Source of the DNA: Phlebiopsis flavidoalba
Taxonomy: Eukaryota; Basidiomycota; Agaricomycetes; Polyporales; Phanerochaetaceae
NCBI GenBank assembly: GCA_035772785.1
Contig: JAOCPU010000012.1
Coordinates: forward strand, 1 to 64,000
Length of the DNA: 64,000 nucleotides
Direction: 5' to 3'
Shown here: piece after piece, positions 26,198 to 38,147 of the stretch
How the letters are laid out: every line of letters begins with the position of its first letter
Numbering within the stretch: position 1 is the first letter of the stretch
Position numbers and translations under genes: made by a program
Notes under the pieces: generated by a model
Seen by the model: the letters and a program-made list of their open reading frames with translations, nothing else
Databases searched by the model: none
Told to the model about the DNA's origin: nothing

Positions 26198-27709
26198 TCA
26201 GAAATCCCCCTCGACATCGCGCTCGCTCACGGCGAGTACTTCCTTGTGATCCATGTACAGGGCAGTGACAACTTCACGTTCGCGCCATTTCTTTGTCTTC
26301 GCTGTGCTATGAGACTTCGACAGTGGTGTCAGAGTGTAGTCAATCGATAGTGCGGCGAGGACACCGCCGTATGCGTGTGATATGCCTGTCCTCTTTTCAG
26401 ACGACCTCCCAGACCTAAATACAGCTGAAACGACATACCAAGTGTCGATGATTATAATCTTGCCTCCACATCGACTAACAATTTTCTGCACGAAAGCAGC
26501 TCAACAGAGCCCCCATTGATAAGTTCAACGAGTAAGAACATACCTCGAAAGTTTTAGGTGTGTGACCCATTAATCATGCGACGCGTTCCCGTCTTTTCCA
26601 AGACAGCATCCACCGCTGCGCACACCTTCTGCTCGGGCTCCAGAGCCCAGCCTCTGTACCAGAGTGGGCCGTCGGTTCCGTACAAATATTGTTCTGCTGC
26701 GGGAGTCGCATCGTGAAGGAAGGCCGGGGTACGGATTCGGCGGGTGAGGGGCAGGAGGCGGGCTGCGATGCTGCAGCTTCCTCAACAGCGAGTGCCCGAG
26801 GTTGTTGATTTTGGACGGGAAGGGTGTCAAGTCTGGATAATGCGGCGCCAGCCCTCCGTGGACGAATGACATGGCCGCATGTGTCGGTTTGAACATGTGA
26901 GAGAGGGGATTTGGAAGAGGGGTCGAAGTCGGTGTTAACTTCGCCGAGCGTGGATGGAGGGGAACGCGAGAAGTGGTCGTATAGTTCTGCGCCCACCGTT
27001 TGCCAATGGGTCCCAGTCATGACGGCATTTTTTGACGCGCAGCTGCAGAGCCGAATGTCTTTGTATTTCGGTTTGAGGAACGTACCGCCAGGTCACCTAG
27101 ATGGGCTCGTTGACGATTCTAGTTCAGCCATGGTGAAAGACGGGCGTACCAATGACGTTCATCCATTCATGATTCCCAAGGTGCGAGATGACGTCGCCCT
27201 TGGCTTTCTGTGCCTCTTCACGCAAAGCTTCCATCCAGTCATAAAGTTGATAGTGTCGTCGCCGCTGTAATGCCTTGAATACTTGCTCTACGGAAGACAG
27301 ATTCGCAGTGCTCACCGGTCCCACAATATCACCCGTCTGCACAAATAAGTCAACTTCGCCAGACCAGTGTCCCTCTTCCGGTGACCACACTTTCGCCATA
27401 CGCAAAACTTCGTGTATGCGTTGGGCAGGTCTCCATGGAGGTCTCCAACCGCAACGATCTTCCTCAGCGGAATGCTCCAGGAGCTACAGCTGCATCGCCC
27501 ACATGCTTTTTATCATTTTGTGTCGTGGAAAGAAAAAAACGTCCGGGCCATTCATGGGTACCTGTACAGTCTCATCTTTGACGTCGGGGTGTAGGGCGAG
27601 CGGCCAAGAGAGCTGTATGCGGGCCGACACATCCAAGGAGCGGAAGACAAGGAAGCACCGCCGCAATGAGCGGTATGAGAACAGCGATGGCACCGGTCCA
27701 ACGCGGCAT
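26198..27709 (-). CDS. Calcineurin-like metallophosphatase, membrane-anchored
   Basis: Metal-dependent phosphoesterase resembling the Shewanella-like phosphatase group of fungi. It starts MPRWTGAIAVLIPLIAAVLP at 27709, a signal anchor of about 20 hydrophobic residues, so the enzyme probably faces the secretory lumen. The metal-binding blocks are in order: VAVGDLHGD (27429-27446 for GDLHGD), FVQTGDIVD|RGDD split by an intron, YDWMEALREEAQKAKG, and LGNHEW (27163-27177). Then come FVHGGLAPHYPDLTPF, YGTDGPLWYRGWALEPE, RMIMGHTPN with the last metal-binding His, and ISHAYGGVLAALSIDYTL. The C-terminus is SERDVEGDF with the stop at 26198-26200. Frame changes are frequent. The reactant is unknown; it is probably a protein or sugar phosphate phosphatase. 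Confidence 0.88.
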
Positions 27710-28271
27710 TTCTGAGCCGTTGTTTGGGATGGAAGGGTGGTTCGCACGCCAAGCGACGTCTACGCAGCGTTTAGCATGTCCAAATCGTTTCCAAAAAGAG
27801 ATGGTATTCTCACCTCGAGTCCTCAGAAATCAAGAGAAGCACTCTTAAACAAGTAGCAGCGTTTGGGCTATTCCACAGCAAAAGGGCAATACCAACAGAT
27901 TGTGTGCTCCTGGAAAGAAATGCCTGAATCCTCGAGTTCGTGAGCGAGTTCAGCCTCGAAGAGGAGTGCTCGTGCACAGACGCGACGTGTACCGGTACGA
28001 ACACGGTCCGGCGTTTGTTCGGCGTTCGCCGTGATCGCTTCTTGAGACGCCACAACGGCCTATGGGCGTCTACGTGAACACGCGTAAAATGGGCGTTTAC
28101 GTTCGTCGAGGGCAGCTTCACGACGTCCCACTGGGACCGGGCGGGACCCTGCTGAGCGGCCGTACACACCTCGATGTACATAGGTACAGCCCAGGGCCCA
28201 CGAACAGCTCGGCGTGACGCTTGGTGTGTGTGCTCGGAGCCCAGGGTGTCCTCTTCACCCCACCCGCGACG
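27710..28271. promoter_or_regulatory. Divergent intergenic region, phosphatase and UBP8-like genes
   Basis: About 560 bp between two divergent start codons. Minus-strand open frames (27810-28181) are Arg/Ser-rich and appear to be chance frames. Both promoters are expected here; no clear TATA box was seen. Confidence 0.35.
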
Positions 28272-30754
28272 ATGTCTGGTCCTGGCGCATCACTCTCAGG
28301 GATGTCGCGCAACCTTGCGGACTTGGATGGGGAGGAGGAGAAGGAGAGCATGTTGAAGAGGTACAAAGACAATTGTGTCTTGGCGCATTGCTCGGAGGAA
28401 CGAGACAATGCATCCCGCCTAAGAGGCGCAAGGTATGTCTCCTTTGGCTAGTATTGTCGATCCTTTCTCAGGCTTGTGACCTTGGGACAGATAGCGTCTC
28501 CTTCATGCGAGCAATGTCAGCTCACACTCTCGAGACCCTTGTTTGTCTTCAATGCTTTTTCATACCGCCTGTTGGAACGAGTCACATATCCACGACCACC
28601 TCCGGGAATCGGGGTCACGGCTTCTGTGGGTAGCATGTCAAATCAAGGTTCATCATACTAACGCCTTTCCTTTTTGACAGGCGGCAGACTCTAAGTCCGG
28701 GGCACTTTACTGTACAGAGTGCGACGACTTTGTGTACGACTCCACGTTCGCCCACGCATATTCTTCAACCAACACTGTAGCATTCGAACGTTCCGTGCCA
28801 AAGTGAGCCTTTCCTTGATTGACATGAGGTATAATCTAACTTTTCTTTAGTATCCAAGATTTCCGGCAGGAACCTTTCAAACAAAGCCTGGATACCAGAT
28901 AGTAGAAGATGATACCCAAGCACTCGAGGGAACAGTCTCCGTTCCATGTCAAGGCAAGTGGCGTATCATCGTGTTCAGCTTTCACCCTCATTTACAAGGA
29001 ATTTCCAGGCCGGAGAGGTCATTTTGAACCTTGGACAGACATGTTTCCTCAACGCCATCCTTCAGTCATTCATAGCCAACCCGCTTCTGCGCAACTTCTT
29101 CCTGAGCGATAAGCACAATGAGAAAACTGTGCACGGGAAAGGACTGTATATCCTGCGAGATGGATAAGTTATTCACCGAGGTGAGTTTTGATCATACACA
29201 TACCTCGTAAACACTACTTCATCTCCACACCAGATGTATTCTGCCAAGCCCGGACCTTTCGGACCCACCAGCTTCCTAACGACGACCTGGAAGTCCTCCT
29301 CTGCCGAGCTCTCAGGCTACGCCCAACAAGACGCACACACGAGTTCTTCATCTCAGCGCGCGCTGAACCAGATACACCAAACATCCAAAGGCAAAACGGC
29401 TGCATCGTGCATCTGCAATCGTACACTCGACCTTCGACGGCGCCCTGCAAAGCGATGTCCGATGCGAGCGGTGTGGAAATGTCAGCGGTCTCTACCCCGG
29501 AGACGATGTTCGATATCAGCCTGGAAATCGAAGGGAAGGGTGCTGCGGTAAATCAAGATGTTACTCTGGCATCTTGTCTACGGAGGCAGGTCGCATTTTA
29601 TGTTCAGGATAGTACTCATAATGACAAACAACAAACAGGTATACGCAGCCAGAGAGAAGTTGAACATGTACACCTGCAGTAAATGCTCCAAGCCTTCGAA
29701 TGTGCGTCTAGTATTTTTACGTTTCTGATTATACATCATAGTCATCCATGTCGGTAGGCGAGCAAACGCATGAGTATTCGCAGACTCCCACCGGTTCTAA
29801 GTTTCCAGTTCAAGGTTAGTGAAGCAAATTACGTTTATTTTGCTCTAGCTCACACTCTTCCAGAGGTTTGAACATCCCACCTCAGACAAGACCGCGGCAC
29901 GCAAGATCGAGACTCGCGTTCGATTTCCTGCCAGCATCAACGTGGCCGAGGTTCACCACGCTCGGAATGAAACCGCACGGACCCGAACGCAAAGGCAAAC
30001 GCCAGCCAAGAATTACCGTGAGTCAGAAGATACAGTCACTCGCTTTGCTTCACGCTGACTACTGTATCAAACGAAGGTATGCTGGCCCTGAGGCGATGTA
30101 CGAGTACGACCTCTTCTCCGTCGTCTGTGCCACGTTCGAAGGTTCGATCGACAACGGGCACTACACATGCTTTCACGACGTCATCAAGACGAGGTGCATA
30201 CTCGGTGTCCAAAAAATAGACTCTACACCGCAATCCTGACGTCAAACTGACTGCCCCTGCGCGCGGCGCAGTTGTGTACCGTACGATGACGAAAAAGTGA
30301 GGGTCAGTCGCGACGATTTCTATCTGCGCCGACACAGAACAGCCTATCAGCGCTTTTGTTGGTTACTAACACGCTCTCTTTTTCTCGCCGCGCGCCAGGG
30401 TGACGCACTCGACGCTGACGGCGTGGCATGCCTCCGCCGCGCACGGACGCGTTACCATTGTGCTTCTACGTTGCAAGCAATGCTGACACCTGCACTAAGC
30501 ACAAGCCGATGGTCGTACGGGGGAAAGGGGGTGGGGGACGGCGGCGTCAGTACGTCAAGACGCGGGCGAGGCGGAGGCGGGCTTGGTCAAGGAGGAAGGA
30601 GCGACGGAGCGCGAGGAAGGAGGGCCCAAAAGGCGGCACGGGCGGGGCGCGCGATGCGCGAGGTCGACGGGACGACGCTGCTGGCGCGAGGCGATCTGAA
30701 TCATTTTTAGAGACGAAAAAAGAGACTGTGTTTCATGGGCGATGTATCTACTGA
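28272..30754 (+). CDS. UBP8: Ubiquitin carboxyl-terminal hydrolase, Ubp8/USP22-like
   Basis: Deubiquitinase resembling the SAGA module enzyme that removes ubiquitin from histone H2B. The start MSGPGASLSGMSRNLADLDG (28272) is followed by a zinc-finger UBP region: CVLAHC, CEQCQ (near 28510), then CWNESHIHDHLRESGHGFC and CTECDDFVYD. The USP domain starts with the Cys box LNLGQTCFLNAILQSF, nucleophile codon at 29042-29044. It continues with GPTSFLTTTWKSS, GYAQQDAHEF, RCERCGNVSGLYPGDD, TLASCLRR, NMYTCSKC, PPVLSFQFK and the His box DNGHYTCF (His at 30159-30161). The tail (30500-30710) is unusually basic. Indels break the zinc finger (GGGTCAC at about 28610) and other places. The exact 3' end is unclear. 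Confidence 0.9.
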
Positions 30755-30847
30755 GTCAAAGGTATTTGGATACAGGTATTCCGGACAGAACCAACTGGAT
30801 GCGACATTGTACACGTGACGGGGAGGATGATTGCGGCGCGAGGAAAC

Positions 30848-31400
30848 TTATACTACGGGGATAAAATGGAGGCGATCTCTCAGGATCTGTGTGCGAAGAG
30901 CAAGCGAAATGGCTAATGATATACACCTGTGACAAAATGTTCTGGGAACGGAGGTATCAACGATGCTGGGGGGAATCAGGGACAATGATGTCCCTTGAAC
31001 TCGGGTGCCCTCCTTGACACGGATCTCGACCACCTCAACCTTCGTAATCCGTCTAATGGAGAAATTAGAACGACAAGGATGAGGGAATCGAATCCGAGGA
31101 ATTTGAGGGTTTCGAGGTCGAGGCGACATCTATTCCACCACAAATGAATCAAGTGGGAGAGCTCATGAGTGTCAGTAACGGGAAGATAGTAAAGGAAACG
31201 AACATCGGTCTTTGATGTAGGGAGGCACAAAAACAGGTCCTACACGATGAGTTAGACTTGAACAGTACAATTGGGGGGAAGGACTGCTTACCTGGTGTTC
31301 CACACAAAGGCCCTGGCTACGCTGAATGGTCACAAAATGGGGCGCAGCGTTAATCACAGGCTGGCGACGCTTCTTGTGGTGGTGTCGCTGTTCGGGCTCT
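30848..31400 (-). CDS. Possible uncharacterised coding sequence
   Basis: Not recognised. The minus strand contains stop-free, codon-like peptides such as HFVTIQRSQGLCVEHQ followed by a GT donor near 31290, then VRFLYYLPVTDTHELSHLI and HLWWNRCRLDLETLKFLGF near 31080-31210. It continues with IRVKEGTRVQGTSLSLIPPS in another frame. The pattern could be short exons plus frameshifts of a real gene, but no family motif appears. Extent and start are guesses. Confidence 0.3.
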
Positions 31401-32250
31401 CAGGCTCCTGCTGCATCGCGCGCTGCTTGCCCGGTTGTTTGACGTCCTTCTTGTTACTCGTGCAAGCTTGTCCGCGGGGCCGCGGCCCTCATCGTGGCCT
31501 CAATCGGCATCGGTTCATCGTCGCCCGCGTCGGCACAGGACCTCGCCTGGCCTCCACGCCCCTGGTGTGTGTAGATCCTCGGCGCCCCCCCACTCTCTCT
31601 TCCAGACCCCCCCTCGCTCGCGGGATCTGTCGTCCCCCCGCCGCCCGCCGTACTGGCCGATAGAAGCGGGACCAAGGCTGTCGTGCACCGCGCGGCGTAA
31701 ATAAACCCCTCCCACAGGCCGGTACACCGCCGATCTATAAATCACAACATAGGCTACGTCCGCCTCGGAGCACGAGTGCTCGTCCGGAGCCGCCTGTCGC
31801 TGCTGTAGTCGTCGTCGGTACGAGGATCCTTGCTTCCGCTACGCACCAGCGACCACACACACTGATCACTTAGCCAGCTGGGCGACGCGCGCGCGGGCCG
31901 AATGCGGGCGACGGCGGAAGTATTACGCGCGCTATGCTGGTCGTTCGCCATGTCTATGGTTTCATAGCTCGACTATGGCTGCGGGGGCTTAGCGCTGGTG
32001 TAGCGTCGCGGCGGGGAGGTGGAGGGCGCGGCGCTTCCTTAGTCGGATCTTGCGTCCGGTGGTGTGGCCAGCGACTTTTTAGGTGGTGGCTTCAGAGCCG
32101 TCCACAGCCGTTAGGTTCGGAAGCGGAAGAGTAGTTCTGAGGCAGGTTGATGACGAACGGGCGGGAAATGAGTATCGGCAGGTAACGCGCTCGGGAAGGC
32201 GCTATCGAGTGATTCGATAGGTCAGACCCAAATGGGGCAACCTCGTCCTC
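31401..32250. other. GC-rich unassigned segment
   Basis: Long overlapping frames exist on both strands (for example 31435-31704 plus, 31515-31745 minus, 31754-31951 minus), as expected for GC-rich DNA with few stops. Peptides are rich in Arg, Gly, Ala and Pro and show no domain. It may be a 5' leader or promoter of the minus-strand sequence below 31.4 kb. Confidence 0.35.
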
Positions 32251-33500
32251 CTAACACCTCCATCTCGGAGTCTTGTTGTGTGGGAAAGAACGTTCCACCA
32301 GCGCGCAGTAGGAAGTTTTCTCCAACTCTATCCCAGGGGGCTTTTCCCCACTCATAAAATTTGTCCTGCACCCTGAACAGTTACAATGGCGGGAACCAAG
32401 TTCGCCATACGTAAAGAACTTTTGAACTACCCGACGTACTCCTCCCAGCGGACCCCCCCCGTACATGTCTAGTCCGGCCTGGACGGACACGGATCTCCAT
32501 CGGTACGCACGCTGCCACGGCAGAGTGCCAGAACCTTGAATTAGGAAGAACTGATTGGCGAGGCGAAGCCCTTTCCCATGGAGCAAGACCACAAGGTTCG
32601 TGAAGCCCAACGATGAACGTGCCCTGCACGCTGATGGATCACGCGGGCGCGCGACGTTATGGGAGACGTTCAAGGACATCTCGAGATCCCAGCATTCACG
32701 GCGAATCGGGGACGGAATACAGGTGAAATCTCCTCTTCATTAAAGGCTTTATCGCCCTCCTGAACACTGGGTATTACCAGCTTCCTATTTCGTTTATAAA
32801 GCGACTCAGGTGTACAATCGACGTCAGGCCAAAATTGTCACCACCGTCACGTCCTTGTTCACTGTCTTCGTACGTGCTTAATTGGTCCCCAAAATACATT
32901 ACCGACACAGCCGTCCCCCTTCAATTATCCGCTGTGTCAATTTGATCGGTCGCGCGATTCTCTACCCGTCGGCCAGGGAGGTTCGCGACTACTTCTCGTA
33001 AGGCAGGCAGGCAAGATAGCAAGTCCCCACTAGTCTCTCTCCGGGAGACTCGGTATCTGAACAGCGGCAAGCCAAGGGTGACCGTACAGCCCACATTAAC
33101 AACCTGGTACAATACACGTATTCTGGGCTCTAGTCCCAGAAGGCAACGGTCAAACGACCCTCGCACGGCACATGCGACACCTTTCGGGTGAGCTCTCTTC
33201 GGCGGATCCAATGTATCAGATGTCTAGGCTCATATATTGCCGTCGAGGGTACCGTGTCAAAAAAACAAAGCAGGAGATTGCTGTTCAGGGGGGGGCCTGG
33301 GTTTTGGTATCAAACTACTAATACTATCTCTGAGCGGTACAGGAAAGGAAGCGTGCTTGTCAGGGAAGAGGCAAGCGTCTCTCCTCGCTCGTCTTGTGCA
33401 CCCCAGTTTTAAACTCTGACTACTGCTAGGGTTTGCCGGACATTCAGACACAACAAGTCTAGATACGGAAACCAATCTTTCTTTTTTTCTTGGCCCGGGA
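32251..33500. other. Unassigned segment
   Basis: A 142-codon minus frame (32251-32679) contains CNCSGCRTN and a hydrophobic stretch but no family I recognise. A run of eight G lies near 33278-33287. No RNA gene or repeat could be shown. Confidence 0.3.
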
Positions 33501-35465
33501 CAGGACGAGTCCGGTCACTAACGCCACTCGCGCAGACGATACCAAACGAGGAAGGCGCGATGAGTAGCGACAAGTCCAGAAAAAGCAAAGTTACGGAGAC
33601 TACAAGTGACCCTCTATATCATTGACCGATTATCATCGATACACTCGTCTTCACGTTCTGGGAAAAGCGCTTTGCCGGTCGCGGCTGACTTGAATAAGGC
33701 ACGCCCCTTCCGGATCTCACACGCCACTCGGTTTACGCTTTTTTTCGCTCGCTCCCGTGCCTTCATTTGCGAGATTGTTTATTACGATCGGTGTGGAGAG
33801 GACCCTGACGAGTGGCCCCACGATGCAGTGGTCTCCTTGCTACGTGTGTACGGTATATGGCATACTCGAGCCATGAAAAATGGGATCGTCGTGTAGAAGT
33901 AGTGTAAAAGGAACTGTTCTGTAGATTCTCTATCACATTGTGATTTACATCGAAAGCTTTCCGCCGACAAGGAATCGCTGAAAACCTAACTCCTGTCAGG
34001 TCGTCAGGGGACAACGGACAGGCCTGGAGATCGAAGCCAGATGGTTCGCCCATGCATGTCGTGTCGGCGTACGATTTTGCGTCTGGGACGTGGGAACCAA
34101 CGAGGTAACTCTGGACTGACGACATCGCGCGCGCCCGGACACGCTCAAGTAGCCGCACAGAGCGTTCAAGGTTTGCCCACCCTCGGCCACCCCCCAGAGA
34201 CGTCGGTGGCCCAGATAGCCGGGCTGTACGACCGTCCTGCGAGCACGAGGAACGGCACGGGGCATGTGCTGTTTAGCCCGCCACCCTCCGACCGGCCAGG
34301 CAGCGCGTTTCGAGCTCTCCTGAGGCGCGCGCATGACGTCGTAAAAAAGGTCTAGGTACAAAAGCTGGTACAAGACTTTATTCACACGCACCTAGGAGCT
34401 TGGGTGTTAGGAGTGGCGATCTGGACGTCGCTTGACGCGATGACGAGGATTGGGGGCGACGAGCAGCTGTGGCAGGTGATTGGGCGAGACGACCGCCGCG
34501 GCAGACGGTGAGATGGGCCGTCCGGTGAATCTGTGCACGAATTGCGCGGTGCACGCGAGCGATCGGCCTAGTTCGGACCGAAAATACGAGAGTTCCCCCG
34601 TGAGCTGAGCGGGGCCGGCCGTCGAAGCGCATTTGTTCGCCCAGAGAGAGCGAATCGAAAGAGGGGGGTTCGGGCTCGGTTTGCCGTCTTTGGGGCGGAG
34701 TCCGACCAAACAAAGGTGCCAAAGCAGCGAAATGCCTCCGCTGACGCGGTATGCCTCCTGCGCACGCGCACACGAGGCTCGCAGCGTCGGGCAGCCAGAG
34801 AGCGCACTGAGATGCCGTAGCGTCATGCCATTTTGACAAAAGAAGGCATGTCCCGCTGGCCCGTAGCTCACCGTCCCTTGCAACAGCAAAGTGTCCGCTA
34901 ACCGAGGGGCCCGCAGGCGCCCCAGCGCCACGCCCTGCGGGGGCTTCCTATGTCCCCCCGCTCCGTACGGGAGGTTCCTTGACAAATGCTAGGTCGCCGT
35001 AGTGGGCCATGTTTGCGTGCGCACTTCATCGCGCATAGCGAGAGCGTGTGGTGGTGGCACAGAGCAGCGCAGGGCCTTCGGGGAGGCAGACCGCTCTGTG
35101 CCTCCTACTTTGGGAATTTGTGGAGTGGACAACCCACAAGAGGACCATACAAATAGTTGAGTTGTGCAGTCGCCAGAGTGCTGCTCCGGTATTTCCCGAA
35201 CCATTACGCTCCGGGGTCACACAACTGCCCGGTTTGCTCTTTTTGTCAGTCTGTGAAATCTGCGTTTGGCACTGTGGGGGTCTGCCGCCGATGGCTTGCA
35301 GGCGCACGGCCTCCCTCACCGTCCGCCGACGTCCGCGACGGCCAACCTACACTACCCCGCCAGGCATCCGGATGCGACGCGCGAGAAGATTCTCGCCAGT
35401 CGCACCACCGCCTGCCGCACGGCGCTGCCCCGCCCGCCCCGCCTCGTCGTCCTCCGACGAGGACA
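33501..35465. other. Unassigned segment upstream of forkhead gene
   Basis: Contains long minus-strand frames (33763-34158, 33996-34391, 34407-34985 with 192 codons) and a plus frame from 35048, all in GC-rich sequence. None shows a recognisable motif, and the minus frames beyond 35.3 kb overlap the forkhead gene on the other strand. The 3' part may be the forkhead 5' leader. A gene at 34.4-35.0 kb cannot be excluded. Confidence 0.3.
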
Positions 35466-38147
35466 TGGACGCGCCGCTCGACCTCCCGACCCCCCAGGAC
35501 CATGGAGCGCCCCGAGCTCGGCCTAACCCTGACTGGTCGGACGACGATACGACCACCCCGCCAGCGAGACTACCAGATACCCATCGATCCCACTCTTCTC
35601 GATGAAGGAGGACGGACCCGTACGACCCCCCAGAAGAACGTTCGGAGGCGGAGAGGGAGGTTCGATCCCGTAGACGGGGAACAGCGTTGCGCGCGCAGGG
35701 ACATGGTGGGCGGGCGCCCCCTACCCTGTGGCGCGTCCAATGCACATCCCGGAACTCGAAACCAGTGCGTAGTCTTACAGTGCTCCTCCTACGCGACTCT
35801 AAAAAAGAGTAATGACTGAGCAATAGCATAGGACTCGTACGCCGCCACACGCCACGCAACTCGCCCCACGCTGCGCGAAAATCAGTCCCCAAACAAGTGC
35901 GGGCCACTCCGCAGGGCAGTAAGTAAGGCCAACAAGGGCAAGGGGAAGACACCACGAGGACGGAATAGCACGAGGACGTGTCCGAATCCGAGAGTGAAGA
36001 TGAGTCCAGTGGCGGCTCACCCATGACAGTAACGAAGAGATGCACCATACCCCAAAAATCCCACCCTCCTCCCCCAAACCGGCACTTGAACTTCAACTCG
36101 AATTTTTACCCTGCATACGACAAGAATGGAGGGCGGATTGGTCTCGAACATACGCGTCAAGGAAGTAGACCAGCGCAAGGCGGCTCAGGCTCCTACTACC
36201 TACCTCGCACATAAAAAGCACGCAATTATCCCACTTAACAACGAATGGACCTCCCACACGTCATGGAACTCGACTTTCCGCGTGAATCCGGCCTCTGATC
36301 GCGCCAGTACATCCCTCCATCTCCCCTCCGCCACTGACGGACCCGCCGAAACGCGGTCGAGGTCGCCCCCCCTGGGTCCCACTAGAGCTCAACGACAAAT
36401 GTACCCGTTGTACGCGAGCCGACTCCCTCAAGCGTTAGAGGAAGACACGCCCAGCCCCACACACATCGCCATAATCCTCTTATCCTCACGTGGGAAGACT
36501 CGACAATGGACATCCCAGATCCCGAACAACCCCGCTGCTGCGCGAACGTCTGGGCTTCACCGCGACACGATGACCAGAAGTCAGCTGCGATCCCGTCACT
36601 GACGCCCCCAAACGGCCGAGAAGACCCGGATACTCTTACCCTACACTCATCAAACTGGCCATCTACGCTCCCTTAATACTCAAGCAGTCCCAATAAACGT
36701 CTGACGGGGGTCTACAGGAGATATACCAAGCTCTATATCGAGCGCTTCCAGTGGTTTCAAGGATCAAACGCCCGTGACGACAAGGCTTGGCAGGTATGTG
36801 GCGTAACGCGCTTCTACTCAGATCGGCTCGCTGACGCTCGCGTTGTTTGCCAGGGTTCAATACGCCACAATCCTATCTCTAAACAAATGCTTCCGCAAAG
36901 TGCCTCCGGGCCCATATCCGAGCCCCCGGCAAGGGCTCCTTCTGTGGGTCGTCGACTACTCTCAGGCTTTGCCCCCTCTTCGCTGTTAGGCGAGGGCAAA
37001 CAAGCGCCAGTAGGAAACTACAGGGCAAACAAAAAAAACCAGACGGCCCAAGGCCCAAAACCTCGCAGACCGAAGGCCTTTTTGGAGGTCGCGAAAGAAT
37101 AAAGGGACTCACTTCCCGCCTTCGGGCCGCGTTGAGGCTCCGCGGAGAGGGAATGGCGACTGGCAGGGAGGCTGGCGCAGTACGGGAGTCTGACAGGCAG
37201 ACGGGGTCACATTAGTGATGATTCCGCCTCCAGGCGAAGCGAGTCCTCTGCCCGTTTCCCGCGCCCAAGCCTAACCGTCTGTCCTTCTGCGAGTGGATCG
37301 TACGCGTCTCATGGGACGTGCGGGAGCTCCTCAAGGTGGTCTTATAATACCTCCCTCCCAACATGTGGGCCCCGACAAGCAAAACAAAGGCCGACTCATG
37401 CACCGATGTCCTCAACACCCCGGACTACATGACCATCCCCGTGCCAACACGCCAGCACGCGCGCCACGCCCGAACCCCACCGCCCCGCCTCGCGCGCTCC
37501 GTCCACAATCGCCCGCCCATGCTCGACGACGCCCACATCGACACCGCCCGAATGGTGTCCACGTCGTCGGCGAGGCGCCGCACCCGCCAGTCCACGCGTC
37601 ACCCCGCGCGCGCCAGCGCGTCGCCGTACCAGGCCCCGATGGACATCCGCCGCCGCCACCCCCGCGCGACGCATGCGAGCCGACCGAGCCCTCGCCGCCG
37701 ACGCGGCCGCAGATCAACCCGATGTGGGACGGTCCCGCGCGTTCGTGGCAGCCCTCAGTCCTGCGCGTCGCGCCGACGCACTGGACGCCCAGGTACGGCT
37801 CGCCCGCGAGCTGCGCGCAGTTTTTTTTTTTCCGACCGCCCCGCGCCGGGCCTGCCCGCGTTCCCGGGCAACTCGCTGGGTCTGTCCGCGTCGGCGCCGA
37901 CCCGTCGTCGTCGCGCGGGGTGGCGGCGGAGCCGCGCGCGCGCAAGCCCTCGGCGCCGAGTGCGCGGACATCGGCGAGGGCGGGGGCGGGCTCGCGTGCG
38001 CCGAACCCCCCGCGTGAGAGGGCCAGCGCCCATCTCGAGCGCAGGTCTCATGTGCGCTGGCGCAGAGGACGAGTATGTCGATTCGCATGGTACGGTCTAT
38101 CCGTCTCGCAGGGCGCGGCCGTCGACAGTGAGTCTGAGGAAGATTAG
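35466..38147 (+). CDS. Forkhead-domain transcription factor
   Basis: Sequence-specific DNA-binding regulator, nuclear. The N-terminal region is acidic and disordered (MDAPLDLPTPQDHGAPR from 35466; YQIPIDPTLL near 35575; EDVSESESEDESSGGSP near 35970-36020). An AT-hook-like DPPKRGRGRP is at 36342-36370. The winged-helix domain starts with RPGYSYPTLIKLAIYAP (36621-36670), continues EIYQAL and YIERFQWF (about 36720-36760), and DDKAWQ|GSIRHN across a 60-bp intron (36794-36853). It then reads KCFRKVP, ISEP and GKGSFW in changing frames (36885-36950). The C-terminal part is GC-rich, Ala/Pro/Arg-rich and frame-disturbed (37290-38147), including an 11-T run. Start and end are approximate. Which fungal forkhead subgroup it belongs to is unclear. 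Confidence 0.8.
37821..37831 (+). repeat. 11-T homopolymer inside GC-rich coding sequence
   Basis: Eleven consecutive T interrupt very GC-rich sequence in the proposed C-terminal region of the forkhead gene; one frame reads Phe-Phe-Phe-Phe here. Length errors are likely at such a run. An alternative is the polypyrimidine tract of an intron acceptor. Confidence 0.6.

Noticed and set aside
34407..36096. Long minus-strand frames (192 and 249 codons)
   Set aside because: The 249-codon frame overlaps the plus-strand forkhead gene in GC-rich sequence and has no domain; the 192-codon one shows no motif. Both are likely shadows.
35048..36602. Retrotransposon gag-like, acidic and Arg-rich sequence
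   Set aside because: The forkhead blocks immediately downstream and the AT-hook-like motif explain it better; no protease, reverse transcriptase or long terminal repeat was seen.
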